From contig OZ038526.1 in the NCBI GenBank assembly GCA_964036665.1, positions 17,484,001 through 17,548,000 of the forward strand: a DNA stretch of 64,000 bases. The letters are read 5' to 3'. How positions within the stretch are numbered: position 1 is the first letter of the stretch; each line of letters opens with the position of its first letter. Positions 11,423 through 23,288 of the stretch are shown here, one piece after another. The DNA comes from Gordius sp. MW1 (taxonomy: Eukaryota > Nematomorpha > Gordioida > Gordea > Gordiidae). Under the pieces are notes generated by a model. It was not told where the DNA came from, made no database searches, and saw only the letters and a list, made by a program, of their open reading frames with translations. Position numbers and translations under genes: made by a program.

Positions 11423-11736
11423 GGCCAATGTTACACGATCCAAATTCTTGTACTCTATAAGCGATCTGACATTCCATTTTCTTATTCGATCCAAAGAAAG
11501 TAATTATGTATCTTGAACCTAAAAAGACCTAACCCTAACCCTACAAAACCTGTCCTTGCGAGACCGAAATCACAATATGAAAACGTGAGTAAGAAATTTT
11601 GTTTATTTCTTACGATTCGTGTTATTCCGAATGCGAAAAACACAAATCAGCGCTTCGTTATTTTTTGGATCGAATAAGAAAATGGAATATGAGATCGCTT
11701 ATACAGTACAAGAATTTGGATCGTGCAACATTGGTC
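11423..11736. mobile_element. Palindromic 310-bp MITE, copy 1
   Basis: It begins GGCCAATGTTACACGATCC and ends GGATCGTGCAACATTGGTC. The inverted repeats extend about 80-90 bp inward through TTCTTGTACT, AAGCGATCTGACATTCC and TTCTTATTCGATCC. The middle holds ACCTAACCCTAACCCTAC and an AAACGTGAGTAAGAAATTTTG block flanked by CGAATGCGAAAAACACAAAT. It encodes no protein. Copies 2 and 3 are at 12118-12431 and 20916-21220. Confidence 0.85.
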
Positions 11737-12117
11737 ACTTTTGCTAGCTTTTTCTTTTGAAATTTATATGTTCAAATCAAATTTATCAACAAGCTTATTT
11801 ACATATATATATAGAGATCTTCTTTCAAGTATTTTATTATTATATATATTATTTTACAATGAAAATGTAATTCTTCGCATTAAATTATAAATTTTAGTAT
11901 TTACAAATGTCATTGAAAGTTTTTACTTTTTATTATTTGTATTAAATGCTTTAATGTAATGTATGAGTAGTGAAGGAGTAGAATTTATAATATTAATATA
12001 TAATAATTACACTGGTCTACAACAAAAATCAACCGGGAAACGGTCAACATATTCTGATAGAGTTTTTTGTGGTGAACACAAATATGTTTTTCGTTTTTTT
12101 CCTATACGTCAAGTTTT

Positions 12118-12431
12118 GACCAATGTTACACGATCCAAATTCTTGTACTGTATAAGCGATCTGACATTCCATTTTCTTATTCGATCCAAAAAATAACGAA
12201 GCGCCGATTAGTGTTTTTCGCATTCGGAAAAACATAAATCGTAAGAAATAAACAAAATTTCTTACTCACGTTTTCATATTGTGATTTCGGACTCGCAAGG
12301 GCAGGTTTTGTAGGGTTAGGGTTAAGTCATTTTAGGTTCAAGATACATAATTACTTTTTTTGGATCGAATAAGAAAATGGAATGTCAGATCGCTTATACA
12401 GTCCAAGAATTTGGATCGTGTAACATTGGCC
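12118..12431. mobile_element. Palindromic 310-bp MITE, copy 2, with 9-bp TSD
   Basis: Same ends and interior as copy 1 but in the opposite internal orientation (the AACCCTA motif is on the other strand). TCAAGTTTT occurs immediately before (12109-12117) and after (12432-12440), giving a perfect 9-bp target duplication. That length fits Mutator-like elements better than hAT or Tc1/mariner. Confidence 0.88.
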
Positions 12432-12689
12432 TCAAGTTTTTTAGATATTTCGATTCAAAGTTGCAAAAATGACCGATTTTGACCCTTGAGATTAGGTCGT
12501 TTTTTCTCAGTTGAACGTTTCTCTGAAAGGATTTAAATATGTTTTATTTTCATTTATCTTTATTATTTATACTAATCATACACAAAGCAGTGGTGAAGGA
12601 GATAATAATGTTAATAATAATGAAATAATTGAGATAAACATGATTTCAAAACCAGAGATGTTAACATAAATAAGAAGAAAGACATTGAT

Positions 12690-14437
12690 ATTAAATTTAA
12701 AGCTCCAGAAAACAGAAAAAGCAAGATATGGGATAATTTCTTAACAATTTATTATAAAGGTACCTTACAAAATTTTGTAAAATGCACAAGTTGCCAAAAC
12801 GTGATGTCATATAAATGTAAAACAGGTACTGCCAGTTTATTAAGACACAAATGTGTCATAAAAAATACAAAAAACATTCTGATCAGACAATATATAATAT
12901 GTTTAAAAGACAAATGTCAGATAAATCAAAAGCTACAAAAAAATCAGTTATATTTTATATGTAAAGATCCACGACCTTTAAATGCTACAGAAAGTGAAGG
13001 ATTTTATAAGCTTGGCCAAGAGTTAATTAGTGTTGGTGTTACATATGGACAACAAAATATAAAAGATATACTTGTTAGTAGAAAAACTCTTATGAATACA
13101 GTAGCTCCAAAAATATATGAAAAAATTAAAATTAAGATAAAAAGCATGATCATAAACAATTACTTGTCCATAACCACCAACTTTTGGACAGATGAGTATA
13201 AAAATCGTAGTTTTTTAACTATTACTGGGCATGTTATCAATAAGGATTTTGAATTAAAATCATTTGTTTTGGCTACAAGGGTAATGGATGAAGAAAAAAC
13301 AGGAGTCTATATCAAAATGATAGTAAATTCAATTTTGGAAGAATACACAGACATAGAAAATTATTCAAGTAAATGTATAGTGGTAACTGATAACGGGGCA
13401 AATCTAATATGTGCATTTAAAGATGATGAAAGGCTACCCTGCATATGCCATATATTAAACAACATTATGCATTACATTTTTGATAATTGTTTACATGAAA
13501 TAGCTCTAAATATAAATGGTGTGAAAAAATAGTACAGTATTTCAAGCAATCAACAGCTAACAGCAAACTAGGCTATACTCTTAAACAAGATGTGATAATT
13601 AGATGGAACTCTGTATATATCATGATACAGAGTTTCTTAAAATCATATTCCTAAATTCAGGTGTACTTGCTTAGCAAGCAAGAATTAAATCGACTAGCCA
13701 CTGTTGATATTACCATCTTACGGCAGTTAGAATTTTTTTTATCAATATTTAAAGAATGCCCGGAAAATCTGAGTGCCGATTCTCATCCCACAATAAATGA
13801 AGTTTATCTGTGGAGACAAAAATTATTGAAGTTTTGTCAACCCTCTGAAGGGGATACAACAATAATAGAAGCCTTAAAAACTAGGACTGGATGTCTTTTA
13901 AAAGAAAGATTTATCATGCAGCCCCTACATAAAGAAGGCTTAATTTTGGATCCCAATTTCAAAGGCCTTAAGTTTTTATCAGAAGAAGAAAAAAACGATA
14001 TATATCAAACTACCATAAAAATGCTAAATGTCATAAAATATGATATGAATAAGTCAATGCCAAAACCAAATATTAGCTGTCACAATTCGTCCTACACTCA
14101 CAAGAAACCTAATTTTCTAAATGAAACATTTAGAGAATTTCTAGATGATACTGATGAACCCTCACCATCTATTGAAGAAAGCTGCGAGGATGAACTTAAA
14201 AGATTCATCGCTCAAAAGACAAATAATAATGATAGTATTTTGAAGTTTTGGAAGCATGAAAATTCGTTTCCTTTTTTAAAAAAATTAGCGAGTAAAATTT
14301 TATCCGCCCCTGCAAGTTCGGCATCTAGTGAAAGATTGTTTTCTGTAGCCAATCGCTTGTTGGAGGAAAGGGGTACTCAATTAAAATCAAAAAACATGGA
14401 TATTATTCTTTTTTTAAATAAAAATTTCGATTTATAA
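12690..14437 (+). pseudogene. hAT transposase with BED finger, broken by frameshifts
   Basis: The product is the transposase of the surrounding hAT element. A frame open from about 12690 reads KSKIWDNF...CTSCQNV...LLRHKC, a BED-type zinc finger, and runs to a stop at 13532. A segment in another frame (about 13530-13650) contains LKQDVIIRWNSVY, matching the conserved RWNS region. The last frame, 13661-14437, ends with LASKILSAPASSASSERLFS, the hAT dimerisation region. At least two frameshifts (around 13530 in an A-run, around 13650) and probably one near 12640 make it non-functional. It may still have been mobilised in trans. Confidence 0.88.
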
Positions 14438-14710
14438 ATTGTATTTATTTTTTGTTATGGAATTATAGAAGTAAATAGAATAAATTCAAAAAAGTGTATA
14501 ATTATAGGTTACCAATTTTGAAAAATTTAAAAACACCGTGAATTTTCGGGCGTGACGTGCGTTAATCAAAATATTGCCATTCGTGAGCGGGCGGGTCGGG
14601 TCAAAAAAATTTAGTGGTAAGCGTGAGTGGGCGTGAATTTTTTTTAATACCACCATGAGTGGGCGGGCCGTGAATAAAAAATTAGGCCCGCGCCCACCTC
14701 TACTTCCCAC

Positions 14711-17700
14711 ACCTAGTAAATAGCAATTTTATAAATTATAGGGGTAGTTTTTTGGCAATTGAATACTAATTTTCCTTGACTTTCTTGGTAAACTTTTCAG
14801 ATATTTATCATTCCTATGCAATCATTCGCGAAAAAAAATCATGAAATTTAAGAGAGTCGACTTTTAGATAATATTGTAGCTAAAATTAAATATATAAGGA
14901 ACAGTGTTGACATAGAGATTTATCAAATTTTTAATTAGCGGAAACTAAAGCTAGTTTGAATATTTTGATAGGATAAACAATATTAACCCCTACTTGATGC
15001 CTTCATTATACATCTAAGTAAATAGTTTTTGATAAAAAAATTCAAACCAACTCTGAAATTTGGTTTTTGCAAGATCAGTCAATTACTGTGCCAGAAACTC
15101 AGGTAAAAATAATTAGGCCCAATTTCTGTAGTGATCAAAATGGTACAAACATCAACCTAAAATCAGAATTGATTTGTGGTATATGAATTTGTCTCAAACT
15201 CGAGAAACCTCTCGTCCCAATAATACTCAAGACGGCCTAACATTTTAAAATACTGAATAAACGCACCTTTTTGCCTCTCCATTCAGAATTGTTTTTAATT
15301 TTGTGGTATTCTCAAACTCAAGGGACCTCTCCTCCCAAAAATGCTCTAGACGGTCTTACATCTAAAATTCTAAATAAACGCACCTTTTTGCCTACTTATA
15401 ACCACATGCACCAGAGCGACGTTTTCTGATACTCAATAGATTCAAGGATATTAAAAAATTCTAAGTTAAAACATCGATTGAATAAATTGTCATAATTAAC
15501 AATTAATTGGAAAATAGCTCCTATCTCAGGTGAAATTCAACATTATTATAGTTGGGCAAAATAGGTTTTATTCTTCTTTAAATTACATAGCGCAATTTTT
15601 TTTATTTTATGGTCGGGTCAAATTCTTTTGGGAGGTTGAGTAGCACTTCGGGTCGGGTAGGACTCGGGATAAAAATCTTGAAACGCTTTTGAGTCGGGTT
15701 CGAGTTAAAAAAAAGATCTTGAGTCGGTTTTGAGTTAATGACTTTGCCGTCTCTAACGAGTGTAGTATTTTGGATTGATAAATAAATTACAATTAAAATC
15801 GTGTCAGTGGGCTCTTGTCTGTTCTAACTATAATTAAAAAAGCACACAAATAAAGACGCAGCCGTTAAAAAACTAAAGAAAAAACAGTCACCAGGGCTGC
15901 TTTATTTATTTCAAAATTTTAATGTCACATATTTTACTAGGCCTCTGGACAATATTTTGATGGCTGACGTCCGCAAACATTTACTATTTTAATTAATTAA
16001 TGTAGAGATTAAAAATTTATCGCTTCAAACTAATGTAAGGCCCTATTTAAAGTCATCGAGGCAAATTTTATAAAATCTGTATAGGCCTAAATACTATTAA
16101 AGAGAATTATGTAGTATTGTAATAAGCCAAAAGAATATAAATAACTTTGTGAAAGAAGCAATTTAAAGGATTAAACTGTCAACTAGGGTAGAATGTCCAT
16201 TAATTAGTTAGAACCTTAAAAAAAGATGTTGTTTCACTATATTTTCAACATAGTAAGCTAATAATGTGTCGCCAAAAAAGTGCTATCGAACCTGGGATTT
16301 TGGCTATAAAACAAATTTCTTTTATCATTCCTTCCCTACGCTACTGGTGTAGGGAAATTTGTTTAAAACTATTTTGAAATGTTAAGTCACAATTTTAAAA
16401 TTTCAAATCGATTTTAAAAATCATTTCAAATTTATGACTTTTATTTACAATATTTAATTTGCACCCCAACCTAATTAAAGCATTTATGCAGTCGTATGTT
16501 TGTAATGACTCATATTTAAAATAAACTTGATTTGTGAAAAGCATAATTTAAAGTGAACAGGTTTCGTGTAGCTTTAGAATGCGCGTTTTATTGTGTCTGG
16601 TGTTCTCTGAATGTTCCTGACCGTTTCCTCTGAAATTTGTTAGAACATTTCCTTAGCATTTTAGATGGTTTATACACACATTTTAACCATCAGTGATAGC
16701 CGCAACCATGTCCATGGGTTTGAGCCTTCTAGCGGAGGCTAAAAACACGCGTTTTACCTAAATAATTTTCCTTACAATATTTCTCATTGTTTTGCTATTT
16801 TGCTTCTACTTTATATTAAACTAAGCTCCACAAATTAAAGCAAAACATTTGAAAAACTCCACCTTTATCTGCTATCTTTCCACTGTTTAAGTTTTACGTC
16901 CTACATCTACCAATCCCCTACAGCAATTATACATTTATTTTTTTTATATAAAATACAGATTTATATATTTGTGGTAATTCATGTTATTATAGATTAAGGT
17001 TTTAAAATCTTTTTTTATTCCTTATATATATCAATTATCCTATTAGGTTATAATTTGATTACTTATTACTTTTTTATGTTCATATATATTCCACAGGAAT
17101 ATGCTATAATTAACCAAGAATGTATTGAATTTAGGTTTTCACTTTACGAATAAGTAAAATATTTAGTGCTTTTAAGTTTTCCCTTAGAAATGCCTTACCT
17201 GAGCAGGTGTTCTCTTATTGCTCAGTTCAAATTTAAGTTACTACTGTTTTTATATTATTGACCTAAAACAGTTCATATAAAATTGACCCTATATGCATTT
17301 TAATGGAAGCCAAACTTTCTGCTTGCTTACTTATCATTTTTAAACACATCCACTCTATTCTAAATAGTTATTTTTCTTTATGCTAATTTTGCTTTATAAT
17401 AAAAGTCTATAATTTACGGGAATGAATAATAATTTAATGTATTTTTTGGCACCCGGTCAAAGTAGCAGAAAAATAGCAGCCAAATTGGTTAGAATTCATC
17501 AAGATTGGTCAGGATTTAACGTTGAATTAACCTATACAGTATAGGGTAGTGTTGTAAAAAACCAAGGGTTTCTATTGGTCGCCTGCAAGCGTTGACGTTT
17601 ATTTTCACCCAGCCTTATCAGTGTTAGGTGAATTTCCTTGGGAGAGCTTTGGCGTTTGGCGTTTTTGTAAAAAAGACCTAAAGCGTTTTGGGTGAATGTT

Positions 17701-17865
17701 TCGGGGTGACCTTTGGCGTTTAGGTTTGGGTGTATTAAACATCTAAAGGGTGTGGGTGGATAATATTATTAACCTTTTGGTTTGGTTTTGGTCGTTTGGG
17801 GTGGGGCAAGCAAATATATCAATTTTAGGTAATAAACTTTTAATTTAAGAAAATAAAAATAGTTA
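14711..17865. other. Repeat-poor AT-rich stretch with minor dispersed repeats
   Basis: No gene is recognised. A roughly 120-bp segment is duplicated at about 15165-15270 and 15290-15395 (shared CTCAAACTC, AGACGG and AAATAAACGCACCTTTTTGCC), and a diverged relative lies at 43555-43745. A GGGTCGGG-rich block at 15610-15760 ending TTGCCGTCTCTA resembles a hAT-type subterminal region without a matching left end. A G/T-rich block with repeated TTTGGCGTTT lies at 17580-17800. Confidence 0.45.
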
Positions 17866-17869
17866 ATCG

Positions 17870-18331
17870 ATAGACTACATAGACTGCTCATCACGGTATA
17901 AAATGTGTGTGTTTTTTTCCGCCATTTTGATGAACACTACCGTCCTATATCACATAATGGCGTTTTGCGCTCTGCCGTTTTTTTCGAACAGGAGAGGTAA
18001 AGAAAAAAGGTTTTGATTCCATAAATAAGTAAGATATCACTAAATATATGATATTTTTAAAATTTTTTAATATCATTACAGTTTTTACATTTTTAATTTT
18101 TATGAAATGTGTCAATAATAAATTTTTTAAAAATATCATATATTTAGTAATATCTTACTTATTTATGGAATTAAAACCTTTTTTCTTTACCTCCCCTGTT
18201 CGAAAAAAACGGCACAGCGTAAAACGCCATTATGTGATATAGGACGGTAGTGTTCATCAAAATGGAGGCAAATTTCACACACAATTTGCCATATGGAATA
18301 TATGACATGAGCAGTCTATGTAGTCTATGGT
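17870..18331. mobile_element. Near-palindromic TA-flanked inverted-repeat element
   Basis: Ends ATAGACTACATAGACTGCTC and GAGCAGTCTATGTAGTCTAT with TA at the borders. The arms stay complementary almost to the centre: the same 64-codon frame is readable on both strands (17945-18139 minus, 18048-18242 plus), which shows that the repeat, not a gene, creates it. Subterminal CCATTTTGATGAACACTACC matches the other arm. Same family as 1670, 2611 and 25284. Confidence 0.85.
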
Positions 18332-18484
18332 TATATCATGACGTCACTGAGTTTAAACTTTTCCCATTGTGACGTCATAATGAAAAGTATTATAATTTAT
18401 AATCTAATCTCTAGTAAATTATAGTTAATTATTATGCTTTGCTTATGCTGCATTATAGAAGTAATGTTTTATTTATGAAAAAAA

Positions 18485-19141
18485 GATGGCTAAAATCCGT
18501 TTAATGATTTCAAAAATTATTTTTTAAACATGCCAAAAATTTTATAAAAATTTATAAAAGGTGGGAAATTTCGCTTTGTAGAATCTTCTATATAGATGGC
18601 TAAAATCTGTTTAATGATTTCAAAATTTATTTTTTAGACATGCCAAAAATTTTATAAAAATTTATAAAAGGTGGGAAATTTCGCTTTGTAGAATCTTCTA
18701 TATAGATGGCTAAAATCTGTTTAATGATTTCAAAATTTATTTTTTAGACATGCCAAAAATTTTATAAAAATTTATAAAAGGTGGGAAATTTCGCTTTATA
18801 GAATATTCTATAAAGATGGCTAACATCTGTTTAATGATTTCAAAATTTATTTTTTAGACATGCCAAAAATTTTATAAAAATCTATAAAAGGTGGGAAATT
18901 TCGCTTTGTAGAATCTTCTATATAGATGGCTAAAATCTGTTTAATGATTTCAAAATTTAGTTTTTAGACATGCCAAAAATTTTATAAAAATCTATAAAAG
19001 GTGGGAAATTTCGCTTTGTAGAATCTTCTATATAGATGGCTAAAATCTGTTTAATGATTTCAAAATTTATTTTTTAGACATGCCAAAAATTTTATGAAAA
19101 TTTATTTAAATATATATTTTTGAATTTTCTGCCTCAGGTTT
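18485..19141 (+). repeat. Six-copy 110-bp tandem array
   Basis: GATGGCTAAAATCTGTTTAA starts each unit at 18485, 18595, 18705, 18815, 18925 and 19035, exactly 110 bp apart. Units contain TTTAGACATGCCAAAAATTT and GGTGGGAAATTTCGCTTTGT. Divergence is low (a few substitutions per unit). The array ends in TTTGAATTTTCTGCCTCAGG, which recurs inverted at 19495. Confidence 0.93.
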
Positions 19142-19494
19142 GCTCTAATTATAGGCCTAAAATTTAAACCACTTGATCAAATAGGCAAATTAATATATTA
19201 ATGAACGTATAAGAGTTGAAATATTATCCTTGCAAATTTTGACAAATTTATATTATAAAATATCTAAGTTATAGCTATTTAAATTTGGGGTAATTCTAAT
19301 TATTACCCCAAATACCATCCTTGTTAGCATTTTTGACCCAACCTCTCAAGTGTTAAGTAAATAAATAAGGCATTTCCAAAAAGCATATCATGCTATTCTG
19401 TTGACTGCGTTTACAATGCTTATAAGGATCATAAAATGTGTAAATTATAAAGTTAAACCATATTAAAATGTTCAAAAAAATTGTTACCACCTGG

Positions 19495-19662
19495 CTGAGG
19501 CAGAAAATTCAAAAATATATATTTAAATAAATTTTCATAAAATTTTTGGCATGTCTAAAAAATAAATTTTGAAATCATTAAACAGATTTTAGCCATCGAT
19601 ATAGAAGATTCTACAAAGCGAAATTTCCCACCTTTTATAAATTTTTGTAAAATTTTTGGCAT
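19495..19662 (-). repeat. Inverted arm of the 110-bp array
   Basis: GAGGCAGAAAATTCAAAAAT followed by reverse complements of one and a half array units (CCATCGATATAGAAGATTCT; GCGAAATTTCCCACC). It pairs with about 18975-19141 across a loop of about 350 bp, so array plus arm probably form one foldback-like element. It breaks off at the start of the 203-bp direct repeat. Confidence 0.8.
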
Positions 19663-20915
19663 GTATCGTATCTCTCGATACGAGTATACTTTCCCCCCCC
19701 CCCTATACAAAGAAACGCCGCCGCTAACTTTCTAACACGTATAGGATAATACGCAAGGTACTCTTATTCTCTTTTGTTCTTCAGAATGTAGTAGTCTACA
19801 ACACCATCTGCCTTTCATGGACGTGCTAGTTAATGTGTAGTACATAGAACTCTATTCCTGTACATTTAATTTCTACGCGTATATTCCCCCCCCCCCCCGA
19901 CGCGCTTATGCTTATAGGTATTTGTTATTTTTCTTACGCGCGAGTGATTTTCAATATACGCGTGTGATCGGATTGATAATTTTAATTCTTGTGTGATTTA
20001 ATAAATTATTTAATTCTCGGATACAAAATATATTAGGTAAAATTCTATGTAGTAAAAAGGAGTTTAATAATTTTACCCCTCCTAAATGGGAAGAGGGTGT
20101 CCCTTTATTATGCAGCTCGTTCAATATCTCCCCTCATTCCTATTCCTCATAGCTTAAATCCCATCCTGAACAAATATATAATCTTCATCATGTTATTTAA
20201 AAATAGAAAAATCGGGTGTCTCCTTAATTTTCAGATGAGGGCAAGAGTTCCTCATGTATGGAGGTAAAGGCATAAAAATGCTGAGAATTCCTCATTTTAG
20301 ATGGATCGTAGGACAAGAGTATCCAATAACAAATGGCAATACGCACCGAATGAAGGACTATTCCCACAAGCCATAAATGAGGTATTTATAGTTACATCCC
20401 GTTTGCCATGAACAACCGTCACAGCGCAGGGATATTGGATAAAATTATTCCAGGAACATCCCTTTTGCCATGAACAACCTAATCTGTCAAAGGAAAAGAC
20501 TACACAATTTTATTGGAGGTTACACATGTATATACTAAATTTTGCTTAATTGGTATATAGTTTTGATATAGTGGATTGTTAAATTAAATGTTTTTAATAT
20601 TGTAAACCCATAATCAATATGTGATAAAAACTATCCGATGGCATTATATCAATTATTATTTTGGTCTACATATATCCCTACCCCTGACCCTAATTTTTAA
20701 TGAAAGGGAAAGGTATCGTATCTCTCGATACGAGGATACTTCCCCCCCCCCCCTATACAAAGAAACGCCGCCGCTAACTTTCTAACACGTATAGGATAAT
20801 ACGCAAGGTACTCTTATTCTCTTTTGTTCTTCAGAATGTAGTAGTCTACAACACCATCTGCCTTTCATGGACGTGCTAGTTAATGTGTAGTACATAGAAC
20901 TCTATTCCTGTACAT
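19663..20915. mobile_element. Pair of 203-bp direct repeats enclosing about 850 bp; possible small LTR-type element
   Basis: Segments 19663-19865 and 20713-20915 are nearly identical and of equal length. Each starts with a hairpin GTATCG-tatctct-CGATAC followed by a C-run and ends TTCCTGTACAT. The internal 19866-20712 has no recognisable protein. Equal-length terminal direct repeats suggest a TRIM-like LTR element, but no primer-binding site, polypurine tract, TG...CA ends or target duplication is evident. A tandem duplication followed by loss is an alternative. Confidence 0.45.
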
Positions 20916-21220
20916 ACCAATGTTACACGATCCAAATTCTTGTACTGTATAAGCGATCTGACATTCCAATTTCTTATTCGATCCAAAGAAAGTAATTATG
21001 TATCTTGAACCTAAAATGACCTAACCCTACAAAACCTGCCGTTGCGAGACCGAAATCACAATATGAAAACGTGAGAAGAAATTTTGTTAATTTCTTACGA
21101 TTTGTGTTTTTCCCGATTTGTGTTTTTCCGAATGCGAAAAACACAAATCGGCGCTTCGTTATTTTTTGGATCGAATAAGAAAAAGGAATGTCAGATCGCT
21201 TGGATCGTGTAACATTGGTC
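20916..21220. mobile_element. Palindromic 310-bp MITE, copy 3
   Basis: ACCAATGTTACACGATCC to GGATCGTGTAACATTGGT with the same interior as copies 1 and 2. The right arm lacks the TATACAGTACAAGAATT part, so there is a small deletion near the end. It abuts the second 203-bp direct repeat exactly. No convincing TSD is visible. Confidence 0.8.
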
Positions 21221-21350
21221 TTATAGGGTTAGGAATACATCAGATATTCCCTCCCCATCTGAGATTTAATTCTAATATCTTGATTATCTAAAAAAATATT
21301 TTTCTGCTACTTTTTCATCATTCTGCTACTTTGACGGGTATTCGTGATTG

Positions 21351-21916
21351 GTTGAATCTGTCAATGTAACATATTTCATTATGCTGATTAAAGTTTGCTT
21401 TAAAGTTTTGTTTCTATTATGCGCGTTCATCCTTGCCTCCTTCTTGCGCTTTTCGCTGATCATTGTTACTCGATAAGAAAATATATTATTTTTAAACCAT
21501 GTTGTACGAAATATTATTATTGTTAGCCGCGTTGTATATCAAAATATCATTATTGCTAATCAACGATTATAAGAAATACGCCCTTCGGGCGTAAGGGGTC
21601 TGGGGGCGACAAACCCCCTGCTGGGGGCGATTAGTTGAATCTGTCAATGTAACATATTTCATTATGCTGATTAAAGTTTGCTTTAAAGTTTTGTTTCTAT
21701 TATGCGCGTTCATCCTTGCCTCCTTCTTGCGCTTTTCGCTGATCATTGTTACTCGATAAGAAAATATATTATTTTTAAACCATGTTGTACGAAATATTAT
21801 TATTGTTAGCCGCGTTGTACATCAAAATATCATTATTGCTAATCAACGATTATAAGAAATACGCCCTTCGGGCGTAACTGGGGGCTTCGCCCCCAGACCC
21901 CCTTGGGGGCTACGTC
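21351..21916 (+). repeat. 283-bp tandem duplication, each unit ending in a GC hairpin
   Basis: GTTGAATCTGTCAATGTAAC starts at 21351 and again at 21634, and the next roughly 230 bp are almost identical (GCGCGTTCATCCTTGCC, TTACTCGATAAGAAAATA, AATCAACGATTATAAG). Both copies run into ATACGCCCTTCGGGCGTAA. The first then has a short GGGGGCGA block, the second the long hairpin array at 21863. Confidence 0.85.
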
Positions 21917-22197
21917 CCCAAACCCCCTGCTGGGGGCTCCGCCCCCAGTCCCCCGTTGGGGGCTCCGCCCCCAGTCCTTCGTTGGGGGCTCTGCCCCCAA
22001 ACCCTTGTTGGGGGCTACGCCCCCAAACCCCCATCTCCTGGAGGCTCCGCCCCCAGACCCCCAAAGAAGGGGGAGAAGGGAAGGGGGGGGGGAAGGGAAG
22101 AGGGGACGACTCATCTATTCTACGTATAAATGTAGCATATTTGCTATGCAATTTATGGGCGAGAAAGGTGTGAAGGGGCGAGAATGCCTATAGGGGG
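21851..22197 (+). mobile_element. GC-rich hairpin-array element, copy 1
   Basis: It starts with ATACGCCCTTCGGGCGTAA. Then come about seven units in which TGGGGGC-TTC/TCC/TAC-GCCCCCA hairpins alternate with an A/G-CCCCC linker, then a purine-rich GGGAAGGGG tract. The tail is CTACGTATAAATGTAGC and TTGCTATGCAATTTATGGGC, ending GCCTATAGGGGG. Copies are at 26390-26686 and, in reverse, 37697-37865. The tail shares GCCCATAAATTGCATAGCAA (reverse strand) with the minisatellite elements. Apparent proline/glycine-rich frames on both strands are products of the repeats. Confidence 0.75.
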
Positions 22198-22817
22198 TAG
22201 GATAATTGCTAGGGTTTCCCCCTTGGCTACTCCCACGCTAGTTACACAACATAAAAATCTACTTTTTTGTCCAAAAAAAATAAAATTCATCTAAATTCAA
22301 AACCTCAATTTTACTCGCCGTTTTATAACGTATGTTTTGCATGTGATAAAAATTTGAAGAAGAAAAAATAGTATTTCTTTAATTTGGCAGAAGCTGGCTA
22401 TGTAACAAGGGATTGGCAATCAAAAAATTAAACGTCGTTTAAGGAGAAATTGCATAGCAAGTAATATATAATGAATTATTTTTTTTTACATAATTTTTTA
22501 TTAATTTTTCTTATGCTTTTAGCTTGTAGATTTACAGTAATTAGAAGAAAATCGTCCTGATATACATGCTTCTTAGGTTTAAGCAATAGATATGTACCCC
22601 TCCCCATTCCATTGGGAACGCTTCACGATTTTGCGTGTCATCCTTGCGCAGGGTCTAATATTGATTATCTAGTTGTAGATACATGTGTCGTTTTCAATCT
22701 CTCCTCCCGCGACTAGAATATTCTTAAATTGCTTTCTCTCCGCAAATTTCCTGCCAGTCGCTCGCTTGGGAACTAAGAAGGGGTAAGTATGGAGCAAAAT
22801 TTCAATTAGAAATTGCT

Positions 22818-23110
22818 AAACCACAATTTTATCGACTATAATTAAGGTTATAAGAAGTTAAGTCACATTTCCCCAGGAGAATTATGGATGGAAATTAGGT
22901 TAATTTTAAGTGTTAGAAAATAGTTTCAATTAAAATAACAACAGGAGGAAATTAGAAATAATAAATAAACCACAATTTTATCGACTATAATTAAGGTTAT
23001 AAGAAGTTAAGTCACATTTCCGCAGGAGAATTATGGATGGAAATTAGGTTAATTTTCAGTGTTAGAAAATTGTTTCAATTAAAATAACAACAGGCGGAAA
23101 TTAGAAATAA
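22818..23110 (+). repeat. Two-copy 149-bp tandem duplication
   Basis: AAACCACAATTTTATCGACT begins at 22818 and again at 22967. The units share GTTAAGTCACATTTCC, AGGAGAATTATGGATGG and ACAACAGG(A/C)GGAAATTAG with a handful of differences. Non-coding. Confidence 0.85.
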
Positions 23111-23288
23111 TAAAATTAATTAATCAACTTTTTAATAATAATAGAGAATTGGAAATAAAGATTTTAAAAAAATCACTTTGCCCCTCCCAGGTATTGACCT
23201 ACGCTCAATCACGGCTTGAAATTTTTTTTCTTATTTTAATTGTTATTTTTAAATTTATCTTTAGAAAAAATTTTAATTGCATAAATTA

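Larger units (their letters stand above)
11091..14702 (+). mobile_element. Complete 3.6-kb hAT element with perfect 8-bp TSD
   Basis: Ends TAGAGGTGGGCGCGGGCC (11091) and GGCCCGCGCCCACCTCTA (14685-14702) are perfect 18-bp inverted repeats. The 8-bp target duplication CTTCCCAC is identical at 11083-11090 and 14703-14710. GTGGGCGTGAA-type motifs are concentrated near both ends (11100-11250 and 14530-14670), as expected for subterminal transposase-binding repeats. A decayed transposase lies at 12690-14437. Two palindromic MITEs (11423-11736, 12118-12431) are inserted in the 5' portion. Confidence 0.93.

Noticed and set aside
21839..22193. Overlapping proline/glycine-rich frames on both strands
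   Set aside because: They are translations of the GC-rich hairpin array in every frame; symmetric coding on both strands is expected from inverted repeats.
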